Assembly (NCBI RefSeq): GCF_030845175.1
Contig: NZ_CP132542.1
Location: forward strand, 744,001 to 808,000
DNA length: 64,000 bases
DNA from: Coralliovum pocilloporae
Lineage (GTDB): Bacteria; Pseudomonadota; Alphaproteobacteria; Rhizobiales; Cohaesibacteraceae
Direction of reading: 5' to 3'
The notes under the pieces: model-generated
What the model saw: only the letters and a program-made list of their open reading frames with translations
The model's database searches: none
Told to the model about the DNA's origin: nothing
In this document: positions 24,595 to 35,221 of the stretch, piece by piece
Position numbering within the stretch: position 1 is the stretch's first letter
How the letters are laid out: every line of letters begins with the position of its first letter
Position numbers and translations under genes: made by a program

Positions 24595-26277
24595 GTGAAG
24601 GATTTTCTAGAGTTTCTTAAACAACTTGGACCAGCGCGGCTTGCCGCGATGGGTGTTGTTGCGGCTCTCTTGGTCGGCTTCTTCGCCTTCATCATGATGC
24701 GGGTCGCCGAACCACGGATGACCCCGCTCTACACAGATCTGTCATTTGACGATGCAACTCAAATTACCAATGAGCTCGAAAGCGCTGCTGTCCCGTTTGA
24801 ATTCCGGGCAGGTGGCACCACCATTGTAGTACCGGATGATCAGGTTCTTCGCCTCCGCATGACCCTTGCTGAACAGGGTCTGCCCACAGGCGGCGGCATT
24901 GGTTACGAAATTTTCGACAAATCCAACGCCCTCGGCACGACAAGCTTCGTCCAGAATATGAACCACCTCCGGGCGATGGAAGGCGAGCTGGCCCGAACCA
25001 TCCGCTCACTAAGACGCATCCGGTCTGCCCGCGTTCACCTTGTCATTCCTGAGCGCCAGCTGTTCGAGAGAAACAAAAAGGAGCCCACCGCTTCTATCGT
25101 TCTCGATATTCGTGGCACGCTGGACACATCTCAGATCAGAGCCATCCAGCATCTGGTTTCTTCTGCCGTCGAAGGCCTGAAGCCAACCCGCGTTTCAATC
25201 GTTGACGGCAGCGGCCGTCTTCTGGCAGCCGGCACCGGCGACGAGGATAACGGCCTGATCGCCTCATCTCTTGAGGAGCGTCAGACCAAGATCGAAGGCA
25301 AGCTGCAGTCTCAGATCGAGCAGATCATTTCATCAGTCGTCGGGCCAGACCGCGCCCGTGTCAAAGTCACAGCGCAGCTCGACTATAACCGCCTGACCGA
25401 AAGCCAGGAAATCTATGATCCCGATGGCCAGGTTGTCCGGTCCCAGCAGTCCAAGACCGAAAACGCCTCATCAACCGAAGGCGCAGACAACGACCAGGTC
25501 ACCGCAGGCAACCAGTTGCCCAATGCTGGCGCCGACGCCAATGGCGGCGGATCCCAGGAAGCCAGCAATACAGAAGAGGAAACCGTCAACTACGAGATCT
25601 CCCGCACCACCAAGACGGAGATCAAGGAAGCCGGACAGATCGAACGTATCTCGGTCGCTGTGCTTGTGGACGGCGTTTACACACAGAATGCAGACGGCGC
25701 GCTGGAATACGCCCCTCGCCCTCAGGAACAGCTTGATCAGATTGCCTCTCTGGTCAGAACCGCTATCGGTTTTCAGCAGACACGCGGCGATACCGTGGAA
25801 GTGGTCAATCTGCAGTTCGCAGAAGGCCCGTCAACCAATCTTGCTGGCCTCGAAGAGCCGGGCCTGTTTGATTTCACCCGATCTGATCTTCTCTATTTGA
25901 TCGAGCTTGGTGTCATCCTGCTGATGACCCTGATCGTAGTCTTTGTCGTGGTCCGGCCATTGCTGAAACGCGCCATTGGTGCCGAAGAAACAGAAGAAGG
26001 TGCAGAAGGCGCTCCAGAGGGTGAACTGATCGTCCAGGAAGATGGCACCGTTGTCCGCCAGATTGTCCAGGAGGACGGTACTGTCACATCCGTTCCGGCC
26101 ACAGCCCAGGATGTAGAAAAACTTGAGAACCCGATGGGTTCCGCCATCGAGCTTGCCATCGCACAGGGTGAAGTGCAGGCCGGTTCCATTCGCCAGATCG
26201 GTGATCTGGTGGCCGACAATCCGGACGAAGCTGTCAAGCTGATCCGCAACTGGCTTCTTGAAGCCGAACCAGCCTAG
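24595..26277 (+). CDS. fliF: Flagellar MS-ring protein FliF
   Basis: 560 residues from GTG 24595, which has AGGTGG upstream and gives the normal N terminus; the frame is open to 24511 but that part is not FliF-like. Two membrane helices anchor it: [19 protein letters not shown] near residue 25 and [19 protein letters not shown] near 440. Between them are the ring-building motifs ([59 protein letters not shown]). The tail binds FliG. Forms the inner-membrane MS ring around the export gate. First gene of fliF-G-H-N-flbD-flhA. Confidence 0.96.
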   Translation: MKDFLEFLKQLGPARLAAMGVVAALLVGFFAFIMMRVAEPRMTPLYTDLSFDDATQITNELESAAVPFEFRAGGTTIVVPDDQVLRLRMTLAEQGLPTGGGIGYEIFDKSNALGTTSFVQNMNHLRAMEGELARTIRSLRRIRSARVHLVIPERQLFERNKKEPTASIVLDIRGTLDTSQIRAIQHLVSSAVEGLKPTRVSIVDGSGRLLAAGTGDEDNGLIASSLEERQTKIEGKLQSQIEQIISSVVGPDRARVKVTAQLDYNRLTESQEIYDPDGQVVRSQQSKTENASSTEGADNDQVTAGNQLPNAGADANGGGSQEASNTEEETVNYEISRTTKTEIKEAGQIERISVAVLVDGVYTQNADGALEYAPRPQEQLDQIASLVRTAIGFQQTRGDTVEVVNLQFAEGPSTNLAGLEEPGLFDFTRSDLLYLIELGVILLMTLIVVFVVVRPLLKRAIGAEETEEGAEGAPEGELIVQEDGTVVRQIVQEDGTVTSVPATAQDVEKLENPMGSAIELAIAQGEVQAGSIRQIGDLVADNPDEAVKLIRNWLLEAEPA

Positions 26278-26288
26278 GGAAACATCAC

Positions 26289-27326
26289 ATGTCCGCAGGT
26301 GCACTGGTAGTCCAGCAAGGCGCAGAAGATCGGGAACTGGTAGGCCCGGAACGCGTTGCCGTTCTCCTTCTGGCACTTGGCGAACAGTATGGTTCACCGA
26401 TCTGGGATCGGCTCGATGATATGGAAGTGAAGCAGGTTTCCACGGCAATGGCGAAGCTCGGCCCGGTAACCGGCGACATGCTCAATGAGCTGTTTGTCGA
26501 CTTCGTAACGGCCCTCACCTCCAAGGGTGCCGTCATGGGCAACTACGATTCCACAGAGCGCCTGCTGCAGTCCTTCCTGCCGAAAGACAGGGTCAGCACC
26601 ATCATGGAAGAAATTCGCGGCCCCGCTGGCCGAAACATGTGGGAAAAGCTCTCAAACGTTCAGGAAACCGTTCTCGCCAACTATCTCAAGAACGAATATC
26701 CGCAGACCGTTGCCGTGGTCCTTAGCAAGATCCGCTCGGATCATGCCTCCCGTGTGCTTGGAATCCTGCCCGAAGACTTCGCCCTCGAAGTGGTCAACCG
26801 CATGCTGCGCATGGATGCCGTCCAGAAGGATGTTCTCGACAAGGTGGAACAGACATTGCGTGTCGAATTCATGTCCAACCTGTCACACACCACCCGCCGG
26901 GACTCCCACGAGCTGATGGCTGAAATCTTCAACAATTTCGACCGTCAGACCGAGGCGCGGTTCATTACAGCTCTCGAAGAGGAAAACCGCGACAGCGCCG
27001 ACAAGATCAAGACGCTGATGTTCACATTCGACGATCTCGGCAAGCTGGATACCGGCAGCGTCCAGACACTTCTTCGGAACGTGGAAAAAGACCTCCTCTC
27101 TGTCGCCCTCAAGGGTGCAAACGAGAGTGTGCGAGAATTCTTTTTCTCCAACATGTCCACCCGCGCCGCCGCTCTGCTTGAAGAAGACATGGCAGCCATG
27201 GGACCGATCAGGCTGCGGGACGTGGATGAAGCCCAGGGCACCATGGTCAATATCGCCAAGGATCTGGCGGCCAAGGGTGAGCTGATCATCATGAAGAATA
27301 ACGGCGACGACGAGCTGGTTTACTGA
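26289..27326 (+). CDS. fliG: Flagellar motor switch protein FliG
   Basis: 345 residues. Middle and C-terminal FliG domains are clear: [40 protein letters not shown] (PxxF region), then [60 protein letters not shown] and [20 protein letters not shown], which carry the charged residues that face the stator. FliG couples proton flow through MotAB to rotation and switches direction on FliM/CheY-P signals. 11 bases after fliF, 2 before fliH. Confidence 0.96.
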   Translation: MSAGALVVQQGAEDRELVGPERVAVLLLALGEQYGSPIWDRLDDMEVKQVSTAMAKLGPVTGDMLNELFVDFVTALTSKGAVMGNYDSTERLLQSFLPKDRVSTIMEEIRGPAGRNMWEKLSNVQETVLANYLKNEYPQTVAVVLSKIRSDHASRVLGILPEDFALEVVNRMLRMDAVQKDVLDKVEQTLRVEFMSNLSHTTRRDSHELMAEIFNNFDRQTEARFITALEEENRDSADKIKTLMFTFDDLGKLDTGSVQTLLRNVEKDLLSVALKGANESVREFFFSNMSTRAAALLEEDMAAMGPIRLRDVDEAQGTMVNIAKDLAAKGELIIMKNNGDDELVY

Positions 27327-27328
27327 TC

Positions 27329-28063
27329 ATGACAAAACCTGCACGCTATCTCTTTGAACTGGATTTTGCGGCTCCGCCAGAGCCGGATCCCGAACCTGTG
27401 GTCGAGGTTGAAGAAGAAGAGATTGTCGTGCCAACCATTGAGTTGGCCAAGCATGAACAGCTTCTGGAACAGGCCCGAGAGACTGCCTTTGAGCAGGGAC
27501 GTCTGAAAGGTCTTGAAGAAGGCCGGACCGCTGAGGAAAGCCAGGCAGCGCACAGTCTTGCAGCGGAAGCGGCCCGGTTGGCCGATGCGGCACAGTCTGT
27601 CATGGCCGCGATTGACGCAGATCGTCTGCGCACCGAGAAAGAAGCCGCTGCTCTTGCGTTCAAGGTCGCACAGACACTGGCAACAGAACTTGTTGCGCGG
27701 CAACCGGAAGCCGAGATAGAGGCACTTCTGAGTGAGTGCCTTGGCCCCTTGCGGACAACACCGCACCTGGCGATACGGCTAGCAGCCGACCTGGCAGACC
27801 GGCTGCGTGACACGCTTGAAGCCATGGCACAGGAACGGGGTTTAAGCGGACGCCTGATGGTGATTGGCGAGCCTGACCTTGACGCCGGGGATTGCCGGAT
27901 CGAATGGGCTGATGGCGGCATCATTCGCGACATGGCAGCGCTTGAAGAGCAGATCAAGAATTCTATCGACCACTATTTTGACGCCAAAGAAGAGGCACTT
28001 GGCCAGAACGCGTCTGAAGATGAGCCATCAACAGATGGCAACGCTGAGACGCTTGGAGAATAG
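27329..28063 (+). CDS. fliH: FliH-like flagellar export regulator
   Basis: 244 residues between fliG and fliN, the usual FliH slot. Acidic N terminus, then a long helical stretch (EQARETAFEQGRLKGLEEGRTAEESQAAHS), as in FliH, which dimerises and holds the FliI ATPase. The C-terminal domain has the MVIGEPDLDAGDCRIEWADGGIIRD pattern seen in FliH/SctL. Recognition rests on position and this C-terminal motif, since FliH diverges strongly. Confidence 0.85.
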   Translation: MTKPARYLFELDFAAPPEPDPEPVVEVEEEEIVVPTIELAKHEQLLEQARETAFEQGRLKGLEEGRTAEESQAAHSLAAEAARLADAAQSVMAAIDADRLRTEKEAAALAFKVAQTLATELVARQPEAEIEALLSECLGPLRTTPHLAIRLAADLADRLRDTLEAMAQERGLSGRLMVIGEPDLDAGDCRIEWADGGIIRDMAALEEQIKNSIDHYFDAKEEALGQNASEDEPSTDGNAETLGE

Positions 28064-28065
28064 GC

Positions 28066-28398
28066 ATGAGTGAAGCAGACGAAATCCCCCTGGAAGAACA
28101 GGTGCCGGATACGACAACCGGTGAACCCGGCGAAGACAATGAAGGTCAGCACGGCGCGTCCGAGCTGGAGGCGGTCTTTGACGTTCCAGTCAAGGTTTCT
28201 GCCATACTGGGGCACGCCCGCATGAAAGTGGCAGAGCTCCTGAAGCTCGATACCGGCAATGTGCTTGAGCTGGACCGCAAGGTGGGCGAAGCCATTGATA
28301 TCTATGTGAATGACCGGCTCGTGGCCCGTGGTGAAGTGGTGCTTGTGGAAGAGCAACTCGGCATCACCATGACCGAAATTATCAAGACCGATAAGTAA
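28066..28398 (+). CDS. fliN: Flagellar motor switch protein FliN
   Basis: 110 residues with the SpoA/surface-presentation fold: FDVPVKVSAILGHARMKVAELLKLDTGNVLELDRKVGEAIDIYVNDRLVARGEVVLVEEQLGITMTEII is nearly all conserved FliN sequence. With FliM it builds the C-ring. GGAG precedes the ATG. fliM is not in this window. Confidence 0.96.
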   Translation: MSEADEIPLEEQVPDTTTGEPGEDNEGQHGASELEAVFDVPVKVSAILGHARMKVAELLKLDTGNVLELDRKVGEAIDIYVNDRLVARGEVVLVEEQLGITMTEIIKTDK

Positions 28399-28448
28399 GC
28401 GCCCTTCGGGGCTGCCAAGACCGCAATGACGATGACGGAGTAAAAGAG

Positions 28449-29828
28449 ATGAGACTGCTGATCGTTGGAACACTTCAGGGCCAGTTGTCCGCGGCGACCA
28501 AGATCGCCATGGATCGTGGTGCCAAAGTCATGCAGGCCATGTCTGTCAATCAGGGGCTTGAAACGCTCCGGTCAGGTCGGGGTGCCGATCTTGTCATGGT
28601 CGATGTCAATCTGGATATCGGGCAGCTGATCGAAGGCTTGTCCAACGAGCATATTCATGTGCCTGTTATTGCCTGCGGTACAGAAGCCGATGCCCATGCA
28701 GCGGTTGCCGCAATCCGGGCCGGTGCCAAGGAATATGTCTCTCTCCCGCCTGATCCGGAAATCATTGCAGCTGTTCTGGCCGCGGTTTCCGACGATGACA
28801 GCGCCCTGATCGTCCGCGATGCGGCAATGGCTTCTGTTGTTCAGCTGGCCGAGCAGGTGGCACCATCAGAAGCCAGTATTCTGATCACCGGCGAATCCGG
28901 CACCGGCAAGGAAGTCCTCGCCCGTCACGTCCACAAGAAATCTACGCGAGCCAGCAAACCGTTCATCTCTGTCAACTGCGCCGCCATTCCCGAAAACCTG
29001 CTCGAGTCTGAGCTTTTCGGTCACGAGAAAGGTGCTTTTACCGGTGCGATAGCACGCCGTATCGGCAAGTTCGAAGAAGCTGATGGCGGTACACTGCTAC
29101 TGGATGAAATCAGCGAAATGGATGTACGTCTGCAGGCAAAGCTGCTGCGCGCCATTCAGGAACGGGTTGTTGACCGGGTTGGCGGAACGAAGCCGGTCAA
29201 GGTCAATATCCGGATCATTGCCACCTCCAACCGCAATCTGGCGGAAGAGGTCCAGAACGGTACATTCCGCGAAGATCTGCTCTATCGGCTGAATGTGGTG
29301 AACCTCAATATTCCGGCCTTGCGCGACCGACCCGAAGACATCATCACACTGGCCAATCATTTTGTGCGCAAATATGCGAAAGCCAACGGGCTGCCGCCAC
29401 GGACTATCTCGCTTGACGCCAAACGGCAACTGTCAGCCGGTCGCTGGTCCGGCAATGTGCGTGAACTTGAAAACACCATGCACCGTGCCATTCTTCTGGC
29501 CATGGGAGACGAGATTGGCCCGGAAGCCATCCGCAGCCCCGACGGCAGTCGTCTGGACGACGTGATGATCGGAACGGCCACAGGCCCGGCGGCTCAAGTG
29601 GTGCTGACCGCAGAAGCCGTAACCCGCAGCATGGTGGGCCGGACCGTTGCCGCAGTAGAACAGGAGCTGATCCTTGATACTCTGGATCATTGCCTCGGCA
29701 ATCGGACCCACGCCGCCAACATTCTTGGTATTTCCATCCGCACCCTGCGCAACAAGCTCAAAATCTACGCAGATGACGGGGCATCGATTCCCGCTCCGGG
29801 CGAAAGCCGCATGGCTGCAGGTTTCTAG
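28449..29828 (+). CDS. flbD: Sigma-54-dependent flagellar regulator FlbD
   Basis: 459 residues: a degenerate receiver domain (1-120), an AAA+ activator domain with Walker A TGESGTGKEV and the sigma-54 contact motif GAFTGA, and a C-terminal Fis-type HTH (NRTHAANILGISIRTLRNKL). The receiver lacks the paired acidic residues after strand 1 (IVGTLQG) and the conserved lysine (EYVSLPPD) but keeps Asp52, as known for FlbD, which is switched by FliX rather than by a kinase. Its target should include the sigma-54 promoter at 21437. No fliX is in the window. Confidence 0.94.
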   Translation: MRLLIVGTLQGQLSAATKIAMDRGAKVMQAMSVNQGLETLRSGRGADLVMVDVNLDIGQLIEGLSNEHIHVPVIACGTEADAHAAVAAIRAGAKEYVSLPPDPEIIAAVLAAVSDDDSALIVRDAAMASVVQLAEQVAPSEASILITGESGTGKEVLARHVHKKSTRASKPFISVNCAAIPENLLESELFGHEKGAFTGAIARRIGKFEEADGGTLLLDEISEMDVRLQAKLLRAIQERVVDRVGGTKPVKVNIRIIATSNRNLAEEVQNGTFREDLLYRLNVVNLNIPALRDRPEDIITLANHFVRKYAKANGLPPRTISLDAKRQLSAGRWSGNVRELENTMHRAILLAMGDEIGPEAIRSPDGSRLDDVMIGTATGPAAQVVLTAEAVTRSMVGRTVAAVEQELILDTLDHCLGNRTHAANILGISIRTLRNKLKIYADDGASIPAPGESRMAAGF

Positions 29829-29862
29829 AACCAGATCTCCGATCGAAACAGGATCCAAATAA

Positions 29863-31977
29863 ATGTCGGATACAGCGGCAGGCGAAGGCGGTCAGGGCGG
29901 GTTCAGCATTCTGAACATGATTTCAAAGCGCGGCGATATCGGCCTTGCGCTTGGCGTCATGGTTATTCTCGTTGTCCTCATCATGCCGCTTCCGGCTGCT
30001 GCTCTGGACTTGTTTCTGGCCATCTCGATCATCTTTTCCGTCTTGATCCTGATGACCTCACTGTTCATTCAGACACCACTGGAATTCTCCGCCTTCCCAA
30101 CGGTTCTGCTGATTGCAACAATGATGCGGCTGGCACTGAACCTCGCATCAACACGACTGATCCTCGCCTATGGCCATGAAGGCCCGCATGCCGCAGGAAA
30201 CGTGATTGAAGCCTTCGGCAATTTTGTCATGCGCGGCAATTTTGTTATCGGGATCATCGTTTTTGCTATCCTGATCATTGTCAACTTCATCGTCATCACC
30301 AAGGGTTCCGGGCGTATCGCCGAGGTCGCAGCCCGTTTCACTCTGGATGCAATGCCCGGCAAACAGATGGCGATTGATGCCGACCTATCAGCTGGCCTCA
30401 TCAACGAAGACGAAGCACGCACCCGCCGTAAGAACCTTGAAGATGAATCAGCTTTCTTCGGTGCCATGGACGGTGCCTCGAAGTTTGTGCGCGGTGACGC
30501 CATTGCCGGCCTCTTGATCACCTTCATCAACGTGATTGGCGGCATTATAATCGGCGTTGCGCAGCAGGACCTGAGTATGGGTGAAGCCGCACAAAGCTAC
30601 ACGCTGCTGACGGTCGGCGACGGTCTTGTATCCCAGATCCCTGCGCTCATCGTTTCAACAGCCGCTGGCCTGCTGGTTTCAAAAGCCGGCGTGAGCGGCG
30701 CAGCTGACAAGGCTCTGGTCAAACAATTGTCGGGCTACCCCAAGGCGCTCGGCATGTCCGCCTTTGTGATGGTCATCATGTCGGTCCTGCCAGGCATGCC
30801 TATGCTGCCGTTTCTCTTTCTCGCAGGAGGTGCTGGCTGGCTGGCCTGGTATGCCGACAAGCAGCACAAGGCCGAAGCGGCTCAGGCCGCGTTCAAGAAA
30901 GCTCAGGATGAGCAGGCTCTGGTGGAAACCGAGGCCAAGGAACCGCCAATTACCGACACACTCAAGATGGACGATCTCCGGCTTGAGCTTGGCTATGGGC
31001 TTCTGACACTGATTAACGGCAAAAACGGCCAGGATATCCTCAGCGAACAAATCAAGGCTTTGCGTCGTCAGTTGGCCACTGACATGGGCTTCATCATGCC
31101 CTCTGTCCGTATCCTCGATAACGTCCAGATGCCGCGCTATGACTACATCATCAAGGTGAAGGAAGTCGAAGCCGGTCGCGGTATGGTCCAGCCGGATCAG
31201 TTCATGGTCATGGATCCGCAAGGCAACGAGATCACCCTGCCCGGCGAGAAAACCACCGAACCCACCTTCGGCCTGCCTGCCACCTGGATTGACGCCAGCC
31301 TGCGCGAAGAAGCGGCGATCAAAGGCTACACTGTGGTGGATGCGCCAACGGTTGTTGCAACTCATATCACTGAACTCATCAAGGGCCATATGCCTGAGCT
31401 TCTGTCTTACGCGGACGTACAGAATCTGCTCAAGGAGATCCCGGCAGAGCAGCAGAAACTGGTGGAAGATATCGTTCCGGGCCAGATTTCGATTTCCGGC
31501 ATCCAGCGTATCCTGCAGATGCTGCTAGCTGAGCGCGTTTCTATCCGCGACCTGCCGACAATTCTCGAAGGCATTGCAGAAGCCACCGGCTTTACCAACA
31601 ATCTGCAGTCAATCACCGAGCACGTAAGAGGTCGTCTGGCCCGTCAGATCTGCGCGGCCAGCCAAGCCCCGGGTGGTTATCTGCCAATCCTGGCCATGAC
31701 ACCGGACTGGGAAATGGCCTTTGCGGAGTCCCTGGTTGGCGAAGGAGATGACCGTCAGCTTGCCATGGCACCCTCAAAACTCCAGGAGTTTGTGGAGGTC
31801 GTTCACAAGGCCTATGAAGACGCTGCTCTCCAGGGAGAAGTTCCGGTTCTGCTGACAAGTCCTGGCACCCGGACCTACATCCGGTCGATTGTCGAGCGGT
31901 TCCGCCCAATGACAACAGTCATGTCACAAAATGAAGTTCACCCCAAAATGCGCCTGAAAACGGTAGGTATGGTGTAA
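29863..31977 (+). CDS. flhA: Flagellar export gate protein FlhA
   Basis: 704 residues. About eight membrane helices fill the first 340 residues, including LALGVMVILVVLIMPLPAAA and the FHIPEP-family signature TPLEFSAFPTVLLIATMMRLALNLASTR. The cytosolic C-terminal half (from about residue 360) forms the nonameric ring that docks chaperone-substrate complexes, with the ending MSQNEVHPKMRLKTVGMV. Core of the type III export gate in the MS ring. 34 bases after flbD; probably the last flagellar gene of this operon. Confidence 0.97.
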   Translation: MSDTAAGEGGQGGFSILNMISKRGDIGLALGVMVILVVLIMPLPAAALDLFLAISIIFSVLILMTSLFIQTPLEFSAFPTVLLIATMMRLALNLASTRLILAYGHEGPHAAGNVIEAFGNFVMRGNFVIGIIVFAILIIVNFIVITKGSGRIAEVAARFTLDAMPGKQMAIDADLSAGLINEDEARTRRKNLEDESAFFGAMDGASKFVRGDAIAGLLITFINVIGGIIIGVAQQDLSMGEAAQSYTLLTVGDGLVSQIPALIVSTAAGLLVSKAGVSGAADKALVKQLSGYPKALGMSAFVMVIMSVLPGMPMLPFLFLAGGAGWLAWYADKQHKAEAAQAAFKKAQDEQALVETEAKEPPITDTLKMDDLRLELGYGLLTLINGKNGQDILSEQIKALRRQLATDMGFIMPSVRILDNVQMPRYDYIIKVKEVEAGRGMVQPDQFMVMDPQGNEITLPGEKTTEPTFGLPATWIDASLREEAAIKGYTVVDAPTVVATHITELIKGHMPELLSYADVQNLLKEIPAEQQKLVEDIVPGQISISGIQRILQMLLAERVSIRDLPTILEGIAEATGFTNNLQSITEHVRGRLARQICAASQAPGGYLPILAMTPDWEMAFAESLVGEGDDRQLAMAPSKLQEFVEVVHKAYEDAALQGEVPVLLTSPGTRTYIRSIVERFRPMTTVMSQNEVHPKMRLKTVGMV

Positions 31978-32067
31978 ACTGGAGCTCTGTTTTTCGCCCC
32001 GAACAAGGGATGAAATGGTCAAATTCATCCCCATATAAAACCCAGATAGTGATCTGAGGAGATCTGG

Positions 32068-32874
32068 ATGAAGACCGCAGTCTTTGCGTTGATAACCGCT
32101 GCTTTGACAAGTACCGCAGCAGCCGTGGACCGCGCCGATGTATTGGCTGCCGGTGGATGTGAGAATTGCGACCTCAACCTCATGACCCTGAGGGAAGTCA
32201 ATATCAAGAACGCCAACTTCTCTGGTGTCATCTTTCGCGAAGCTGATTTGAAAGAGGCAAAACTGCCCGGCGCGAATTTCAAGGGCGCAGACCTGAGGCG
32301 CACCGAGTTTGAAAAGTCCGTTCTGACTAAAGCCATCTTTGATGGTGCCCAGATGCGCGGCATTGATCTGGAGAAATGTAACCTCGAAGAAGCGAGTTTC
32401 CTTGATGGTGTCGATCTCCGCTCAGCGGATATGGCCGGGGCCAATTTAAGCAAGGCACAATTTACCGGTGCAGACATGCGGGACGCTCATCTTCGGCGTT
32501 CTGACATCACCGATGCCAATTTCAGCAATACGAAACTGGTCAAATCCGATTTTGAGCGGGCAAATGGTCCGCGCGCCAACTTCTCCGGGTCTGATCTAAG
32601 TGGATCAGACCTCAGCCGCATCAAGGTGGCTGGTGGCTCATTCCGCGGAGCCAATCTCCGCCATACAGATCTGTCCCATGGTGATTTCAGAAACACCGAT
32701 CTGACGGACGCTAATCTGTCTTACGCGATTATGCGGCAGACCAATTTTTCCGGCGCCAATCTGGAAGATGTAAGCGGCCTGAGCCAGTCTCGGCTTGATG
32801 TGGCTTGTGGAGATGAGAACACCCGTCTGCCTGATGGTTACACCATCAAGATCTGCAGTTCTTCGAAATACTGA
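32068..32874 (+). CDS. Secreted pentapeptide-repeat protein
   Basis: 268 residues. An N-terminal signal peptide (MKTAVFALITAALTSTAAA) is followed by a GGCENCDLN motif with two cysteines, then about 35 A(D/N)LXX-type repeats (ANFSGVIFREADLKEAKLPG and onward), which fold as a right-handed quadrilateral beta helix. A C-terminal cap has two more cysteines (VACGDEN, KICSSSKY), so disulfides in the periplasm are likely. Function unknown. GAGGAGATC precedes the ATG. 90 bases after flhA on the same strand, so it may be expressed with the flagellar operon. Confidence 0.85.
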   Translation: MKTAVFALITAALTSTAAAVDRADVLAAGGCENCDLNLMTLREVNIKNANFSGVIFREADLKEAKLPGANFKGADLRRTEFEKSVLTKAIFDGAQMRGIDLEKCNLEEASFLDGVDLRSADMAGANLSKAQFTGADMRDAHLRRSDITDANFSNTKLVKSDFERANGPRANFSGSDLSGSDLSRIKVAGGSFRGANLRHTDLSHGDFRNTDLTDANLSYAIMRQTNFSGANLEDVSGLSQSRLDVACGDENTRLPDGYTIKICSSSKY

Positions 32875-32878
32875 AGCC

Positions 32879-33319
32879 CTACCGGCGGATAAGAACACTG
32901 CACAAGGCTGCGCCGATTGCAGAGCCGCTGTAGAACCACAATCCGATCTGGGATGAAGCAACCGCAAGGCCACTGGTCTTGGCGGCGAAAATAACCAGTG
33001 CCACAAGCAGCACATCCATCATCGACCATTTGCTGACCAGAGAAACGAGACGCAGCGCCCGTGCCTTGCGCGCCTGAGCGCGCTCAAAGGACGCAAGAAA
33101 GAGCGCAAGGATCTTCAATCCGGGAAACAGAACGGAAAACAGGAAGACAAGCAGAGCCAGGCCACCTTCCCCATCCGCATGCAGGCCCAGAATAACCTGA
33201 ACAAGCGATGGCTCTTCTGTGAAGACCAGCAGTCGGTCCAGCCGCATGATCGGCAACACCAGGCCAAGTCCGAAACTCACGCTGATCGCAAAAAGAATAA
33301 CAGGAAGAATGCTGATCAT
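32879..33319 (-). CDS. PqiA-like integral membrane protein
   Basis: 146 residues from the ATG at 33319; a TTG at 33400 is in frame with no better ribosome site. Three to four membrane helices. The conserved stretch LFSVLFPGLKILALFLASFE, followed by LVSLVSKWSMMDVLLVALVIFAAKTSGLA, matches paraquat-inducible protein A. PqiA normally has two such modules and works with MCE-domain PqiB in lipid transport; this is a single module with no PqiB neighbour. Convergent with the pentapeptide-repeat gene (4-base gap), downstream of fliJ-fliI. Confidence 0.78.
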   Translation of the reverse strand: MISILPVILFAISVSFGLGLVLPIMRLDRLLVFTEEPSLVQVILGLHADGEGGLALLVFLFSVLFPGLKILALFLASFERAQARKARALRLVSLVSKWSMMDVLLVALVIFAAKTSGLAVASSQIGLWFYSGSAIGAALCSVLIRR

Positions 33320-33456
33320 GGTATCAGGCCCGCAATACGACCGAAGGGTAGAATCCACCCTTGCCCGGGCTTCATAATAGCCCGGAGCCAGATCAGTCAA
33401 TCGAACGAAACATCGTCAGGACTGCAAAACGTCAGAGAAACACGCCCTGACGCAGC

Positions 33457-33867
33457 CTATCTTGAGCGAGCCCGCCGCGCGGCAACTTCATCCACTGACG
33501 CCTGTTCAACCCGCTCCTGCTCCAGCCGTGCCTGTTCCTGGTCACGGGCTTCCAGCAGTTCGAACTTCTTCAGTTCTTCAACCGCTGCCTGGAGCTCTTC
33601 CTGAGCATGATCAAGCTGAGCTTTCAGGTCATCAATGGAGACCTGCAGATTGTCTCGGCGCTGCATCGCGGCCTTCGCAAAGGTCGGATAGGCAAAATGC
33701 GCCACGTCGTGAATACCGGCCTTTTCCTGCTCATCAACAATCTGCTGATCGAGCTCTCTGGCCATACGCTGGAAGTCATCCATCATGACTTCGATCTGTG
33801 ATACCTGCCGCCGCTTTTCGTCGACTTGAAATCGCTTCAAGCGGATCAGGGTCTCTCGTGACTTCAT
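33457..33867 (-). CDS. fliJ: Flagellar export protein FliJ
   Basis: 136 residues, almost entirely coiled coil (RETLIRLKRFQVDEKRRQVS and on to the Arg/Glu-rich end). This is the antiparallel two-helix shape of FliJ, which inserts into the FliI hexamer and contacts FlhA. Position 31 bases after fliI on the same strand is the standard pairing. Identified by shape and place rather than by a sharp motif. Confidence 0.88.
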   Translation of the reverse strand: MKSRETLIRLKRFQVDEKRRQVSQIEVMMDDFQRMARELDQQIVDEQEKAGIHDVAHFAYPTFAKAAMQRRDNLQVSIDDLKAQLDHAQEELQAAVEELKKFELLEARDQEQARLEQERVEQASVDEVAARRARSR

Positions 33868-33898
33868 GACTCAATACTCCTAGTCGTGAGATCCCAAA

Positions 33899-35221
33899 TC
33901 AAACACCATCCTCGAGTATCTCCTGCAGAAGACGATAGCCATCCTCAAGAGATGCGGCCGCCTCACTCTTGCTTTGCCTCAGATACGTTTCAAACGCATC
34001 GTTCAACTCAAGAGCCCTGTCGACCGTTGCATCAGATCCCTTCCGATACGCACCGAGCCGGATCAACTCCTCCATATCCGCATAAGCAGACATCAGGCGC
34101 TTGGCCTCTTGTACAACAGGCCAGAAATCCGGATCGGCAGAACCGGGAAGCGTACGCGAAACCGACTTCAATACATTAATTGCCGGGTAGCGTCCGCGTT
34201 CAGCGATCCTCCGCTCCATAACGATGTGACCATCCAGAATACCACGCACTGCATCAGCCACAGGTTCGTTATGATCATCACCTTCCACCAAAACAGTAAA
34301 GAGTCCGGTAATAGATCCAGATTCTTTTGGTCCGGGCCCTGCTCTCTCCAGCAAACGCGGCAATTCACTGAACACGGTAGGGGTATATCCGCGCGTGGTC
34401 GGCGGCTCTCCGGCAGCCAGACCAATCTCTCTCTGCGCCTGAGCAAAGCGGGTCACGCTGTCCATCATACAGAGAACATTCAGTTTCTGATCCCGGAAAT
34501 ATTCCGAGACAGCCAGAGTAAGGTAGGCCGCCTGGCGGCGCATAAGCGGTGTTTCATCAGACGTGGCCACGATCACCACGCTGCGCTTCAAACCTTCTTC
34601 ACCCAGATCGTCCTCAATGAATTCCTGCACCTCTCGGCCACGTTCACCAATCAGACCGATAACAATCGTATCCGCGAGCGCATGCCGGGCAAGAATCGAC
34701 ATCAGAACAGATTTACCAACTCCGGACCCTGCAAAGATCCCCATGCGCTGGCCGATACTGCAGGTCACGAAAGTGTTAAGAGCCCGAACACCCAGATCAA
34801 GTGTGCCTCCGACCCGCCCGCGCGAATGAGCCGTCGGTGGCTGAGCCCGCAATGGATAGGCCTCAGCCCCATTCAGCAGAGGCCCCTTTCCATCAATGGG
34901 TTCACCCATGGCATTGAGCACCCGCCCCCGCCACAGATCACTGGGGCTGACTGTTGCGGCGTCTGCCTCAAGATAGGCTTCACATCCCCGGCGCACCCCC
35001 TCAAGTGGCGCAAAAGCAAGGCAAAGCGCCTTGTCACCCTCAAAACCGACCACCTCCACCTGGATAATCTGATCACCGGTGGAGCGAATAGCGAGACGCG
35101 CACCAATGCTCATGGCATGCACCGGACCAACGATTTCAACCAGCAGGCCCTGCACGGAAACAACGCGCCCGAACGTCCGGGTCGTCTTCATCTGTCCAAT
35201 CGTGTGAATGAGTCCGTCCAA
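33899..35221 (-). CDS. fliI: Flagellum-specific ATPase FliI
   Basis: 440 residues, the family length. Walker [13 protein letters not shown], then [20 protein letters not shown], Walker B region [20 protein letters not shown] and [30 protein letters not shown]1-beta-like ATPase that unfolds and feeds flagellar export substrates to FlhA. Divergent from ctrA across a 381-base regulatory region. fliI next to ctrA is a recurring alphaproteobacterial arrangement. Confidence 0.96.
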   Translation of the reverse strand: MDGLIHTIGQMKTTRTFGRVVSVQGLLVEIVGPVHAMSIGARLAIRSTGDQIIQVEVVGFEGDKALCLAFAPLEGVRRGCEAYLEADAATVSPSDLWRGRVLNAMGEPIDGKGPLLNGAEAYPLRAQPPTAHSRGRVGGTLDLGVRALNTFVTCSIGQRMGIFAGSGVGKSVLMSILARHALADTIVIGLIGERGREVQEFIEDDLGEEGLKRSVVIVATSDETPLMRRQAAYLTLAVSEYFRDQKLNVLCMMDSVTRFAQAQREIGLAAGEPPTTRGYTPTVFSELPRLLERAGPGPKESGSITGLFTVLVEGDDHNEPVADAVRGILDGHIVMERRIAERGRYPAINVLKSVSRTLPGSADPDFWPVVQEAKRLMSAYADMEELIRLGAYRKGSDATVDRALELNDAFETYLRQSKSEAAASLEDGYRLLQEILEDGV

